Shown in pieces: positions 61,513 to 64,000 of a DNA stretch of 64,000 nucleotides (the stretch's first letter is position 1; every line of letters starts with the position of its first letter). This DNA comes from Branchipolynoe longqiensis (Eukaryota > Annelida > Polychaeta > Phyllodocida > Polynoidae), in NCBI GenBank assembly GCA_030323885.1, contig CM059187.1, forward strand, positions 122,479,593 to 122,543,592, read 5' to 3'. Under the pieces are notes generated by a model. The model was not told where the DNA came from. It worked only from the letters and a program-made list of their open reading frames with translations, and searched no databases. Made by a program: the position numbers and the translations under genes.

Positions 61513-62365
61513 CTAACCCATAACAATTCATCATAAATCGCCTTCTCTGAATTCCATTCATTAACCTTTTGGCTCAGGTCGGGCCTGCAGAACCGGGCAG
61601 GCCACAGTCATGCATCCGATTCACCCTGAAATACAAGATGGCTAACCATACAACACAACCATCCCACCAAGTCGCAGTCCTGAAGGGTCCAGTTGTATTC
61701 TGGCACACTGGTGTACTATCTAAGGACAGGGTGTGGGTGAAAAGATGCTGTACCAAACCACAATCGGATGGGATCCTCTCCCGCAGGACTGTATGTCTTC
61801 TATGTAGATGGACATAGTAGGCTAATTTATCATATACAGGTTAGGACAAAAATTAGAAAATTAAAAAAAACTAATATAGAAACTACTAACACCCAAAACC
61901 GCAAAGGTTGGCCCCAGAAAGATCAGGTAAACACTCGTGATTGCAGGACCAAACCAATCCAGTATCACAGCTGTCCAGCGTTGAAAACAAGCACCCTCAT
62001 GGGAGCTTATACGTTATGGGCAGAATAAAAAACTTGTCACAAAAAAAAGAAAATGTATGCAGTGTACTATCGAACACTTACTATAAATGCTGGACAATAA
62101 TTGTGCCCGTCCTGACATACCCTTATATGCTGCTAATACTAATAGGTAAACCTCCAGTCATCCACTCACTTGTACCAATATTGAACCGGCAGATTGTAGT
62201 TAAGAGTGCATGTAATTATCGAAGTTCTTTTAGTTTTTTACAACACTGTGCAGTTACTGTGTCGTCATATGTCATGGGTGGAGTAACACAGTAGTGACAC
62301 AAAATACTGGCAGGCAGTGGCTGGGTCCAGTGTAGTTACTGCCGTTTATTATGTCCCACCTTGTA
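61513..62365. other. Unassigned DNA
   Basis: Frames of 60-117 aa on both strands have no motif I recognise. An A-run with GAAAATG lies at 62040. Confidence 0.3.
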
Positions 62366-62690
62366 GTTTTCTTTGTTTATTGGAGTTTGAAGTCCTATCA
62401 ACATTTAAGGTCATATCAGAACGCCTATGCCTGAGCAATTGTCAGAGTACGCAATAATGTTGACTTTATAGTGCTGCCACATTAGAGTCATCGTCACTGA
62501 CACAACTGAATCACAGTATCCTAATACTGAGCTAACCAGGCCTTGTTGTATCCTAGTAATGCCGAGTGCCTGGAGCGAGTGCAACAAGTAGACATGTATC
62601 AATATTTTAAGGCTTTGGTTTAACATGGTCAGGGATTGATCCCAGGAGAAGCGAGTGCTCTACCCAGTCGTCGATCCCATCTGGTTGTGA
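62366..62690 (-). mobile_element. SINE-B, diverged
   Basis: AAGTCCTATCAACATTTAAG, GGTCATATCAGAACGCC, TTGACTTTATAGTGCTGCC, GAGCTAACCAGGCCTTG, TGATACATG in reverse, and a decayed head (CGACTGGGTAGAGCACTCGC on the minus strand). Confidence 0.8.
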
Positions 62691-62705
62691 AGCAGTATTT
62701 ATCAA

Positions 62706-62905
62706 TAATTGACAGTAGTCAGCAGTAGTTAGCAGTAGTTAGAAGTAGAGATCAGTAGTTAGCAGTAGTTAGCAGTAGTGGGCAGTAGTGAGCAGTAGTT
62801 AGCAGTAGTTAGCAGTAGTCCGCATTATTTAGCAGTAGTTACTAGTAGTTAGCAGTAGTTAGCAGTGGTTAGCAGTAGTGAGCAGTAGTTACTAGTAGTT
62901 AGTTG
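62706..62905 (+). repeat. 10-bp minisatellite AGCAGTAGTT
   Basis: About 19 units with G/T and C variants. Confidence 0.93.
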
Positions 62906-62949
62906 TCGAGTGGGGTGTTGGATGAGCTGCTTGTTGGTGACCACGCTTT

Positions 62950-63175
62950 CCGTACAGGACCTGTTGCACTTATTAAACAGTTGCCATCACATATAAGGGA
63001 ATAGTTAGTCAATGTAGTATAACCTGTTACTGCGTAAGCCTATGGTGTTAGAGTTTTGGCAAGCTTGCCAAAATTAATTTCCCATATTTGCACTTTAAAT
63101 ATCTCAAAAGTTAGCCATTTAAAATGAATCTTACTTCAATCTAATGTAAGGTAGATAATAATGATCAACGTAATG
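62950..63175 (-). mobile_element. MITE-D, both tips missing
   Basis: TGTTGCACTTATTAAACAG to GTAGATAATAATGATCAACG. The perfect palindrome lies at 63054-63073. Confidence 0.85.
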
Positions 63176-63790
63176 AGTACCGGGAAGTCCCAGGGGAAGA
63201 TGATGGGGGAAAGAATGGGGTGAGCGTGTAGGATGAAGAGCTGGAGGAGGAAGAGGAGGAGGAGGGAGGTACCAGTAATTGCTCCAGGGCTGTCAGTGGC
63301 TAGCACTTAGCAATCAATGGAGTTCGCGTGATGCCTGCATGCCGAACACACACACGCACACACATACCACTTCCCTTCCGTCTCCTCCGGTAGCCTCCAG
63401 CGAACTGCCACCAGGAGAGGGGAGCGCCCTGGTCAGTGGACAAGCCGCCTGACAACTGGAGCACTCCAGCACTCCAGGGCCGACAGAGGCAGGTCCAAAT
63501 TCAGACAAGGGCATGTGGATGTCCGCACCTCCTTGTTGCAGGACCCTTATCACAAGAAGCACCCCCCCTCCAACCCCCATTCCACCACCCCGGACCATCC
63601 ACCCATGCCTCCCTGCCTCCCTGCCTCCCATGCCACTGTTCCTCCTCCCCCCCCCCCCCCAGTACACACACCTTCAGCGCACCTCCTCCTCTTCTCCTCC
63701 TGCTCCCCTCCCCTCCCCCACCCAACAAAATCACTCCCAACATGTCCCATCCCTTTAATAGCCATAGGGGACCCGCACTAGAGGCCCCGA
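63176..63790. other. Unassigned DNA with GA- and C-rich tracts
   Basis: GAGGAGGAAG tract at 63239-63268 and C-rich DNA at 63560-63720 (C run 63647-63660). A 164-aa plus frame (63436-63930) is Pro-rich in its centre and shares the segment with open minus frames. Its last 45 codons are of normal composition but match nothing I know. Confidence 0.35.
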
Positions 63791-63792
63791 TG

Positions 63793-63820
63793 TCAAGGTC
63801 AAGGTCAATGCATGAGGTCA
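63793..63820 (+). promoter_or_regulatory. Tandem nuclear-receptor half-sites
   Basis: TCAAGGTCAAGGTCA holds two overlapping TCAAGGTCA extended half-sites (63793-63801 and 63799-63807), and a third AGGTCA ends at 63820. TCAAGGTCA is the monomer site of ERR/SF-1/FTZ-F1-type receptors. Function is inferred. Confidence 0.35.
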
Positions 63821-64000
63821 ACTTCACTCCAGTTGTGTACTCGCCTCGACTGCCCTTGGCTGACATTGTGGCGTACAAGGCACTCGCAACCACAAAAGGT
63901 TTTACTACCTTTAAGGGGGGAACTTGGTGAGCAGGTTTTACTGCTATATTCATTCATCTCCAGGGGGGTGTATTCCCGCCCCGCAACCCACCTCACCTCC

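Overview
This is a metazoan (probably bilaterian, probably aquatic invertebrate) nuclear window with no host gene I can name with confidence. The evidence is base composition (AT-rich ground with C-rich and CpG-rich islands), no operon-like coding density, several tRNA-derived SINE families, MITEs with TTA/TTAA/TA target sites, decayed LINE reverse-transcriptase tails, an LTR retrotransposon with a primer-binding site, satellites and many (TA)n tracts. CTCF-, ETS-, NRF1- and nuclear-receptor-like motifs also fit an animal. I cannot place the species. Almost every long open frame lies in low-complexity or short-period tandem DNA and is an artefact of missing stop codons.

Families (names are mine). 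SINE-A: ~183-bp tRNA-headed monomer, often dimeric. SINE-B: ~330 bp, two alternative tRNA heads on one body, about 20 copies or pieces, CAACAACCAACC-type tail. SINE-D: tRNA head and A-rich tail. MITE-D: ~350 bp, TTAA-flanked, central 20-bp palindrome, about 14 copies. MITE-1: TIR GAGCCTGTCTCAAAAGGTG. MITE-2: TIR CAGGGATGAAAG. MITE-E and the foldback MITE-F: pogo-like CAGTA..AACC ends at TA. MITE-H: TTA-flanked. MITE-M: TIR GAGTTCAGGCGCAAAAC. MITE-Q: TIR carries TGACGTCA. Harbinger-type elements lie at 12.2, 14.5 and 49.7 kb.

Layout. 0-8.5 kb: SINE-A dimer, MITE-D, SINE-B and a solo LTR. 8.5-9.8 kb: polypyrimidine tract, then a CpG-rich island with four CTCF-like sites. 10-15.4 kb: a poly(A) retrocopy end, a LINE RT tail, a Harbinger MITE, and a 902-bp Harbinger relic joining the start of a probable transposase to the start of a MADF gene. 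16-17.7 kb: a nested stack of SINE, MITE-2 inside MITE-2, and a collapsed LTR element. 19.1-20.7 kb: 53-bp satellite with higher-order periodicity. 21.2-22.9 kb: CTCCTG-rich tandem DNA. 25-28.2 kb: MITE-H, two LINE tails, MITE-D and MITE-M. 28.7-29.75 kb: 56-bp satellite and its apparent source. 32.2-34.3 kb: G runs, 213-bp GC-rich repeats and a CAY-triplet tract. 34.7-40 kb: tandem arrays, a large foldback, SINE-A dimer and MITE-Q. 41.2-44.4 kb: modules alternating with (TA)n. 44.5-45.7 kb: a minisatellite, a CpG-rich island and a promoter-type motif cluster. 47.7-54.7 kb: SINE-B copies and the 2.3-kb TTA-flanked element holding a giant inverted purine/pyrimidine satellite. 55-64 kb: nested MITEs, a LINE tail, and short motif clusters at 58.5 and 63.8 kb.

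The elements tell an insertion history rather than a pathway. SINE-B copies are often interrupted by DNA transposons, MITEs sit inside MITEs, and (TA)n tracts mark many borders. The possible regulatory islands (9.3-9.8, 40.8, 44.9-45.4 and 58.5 kb) are the places most likely to matter to neighbouring host genes outside the window.
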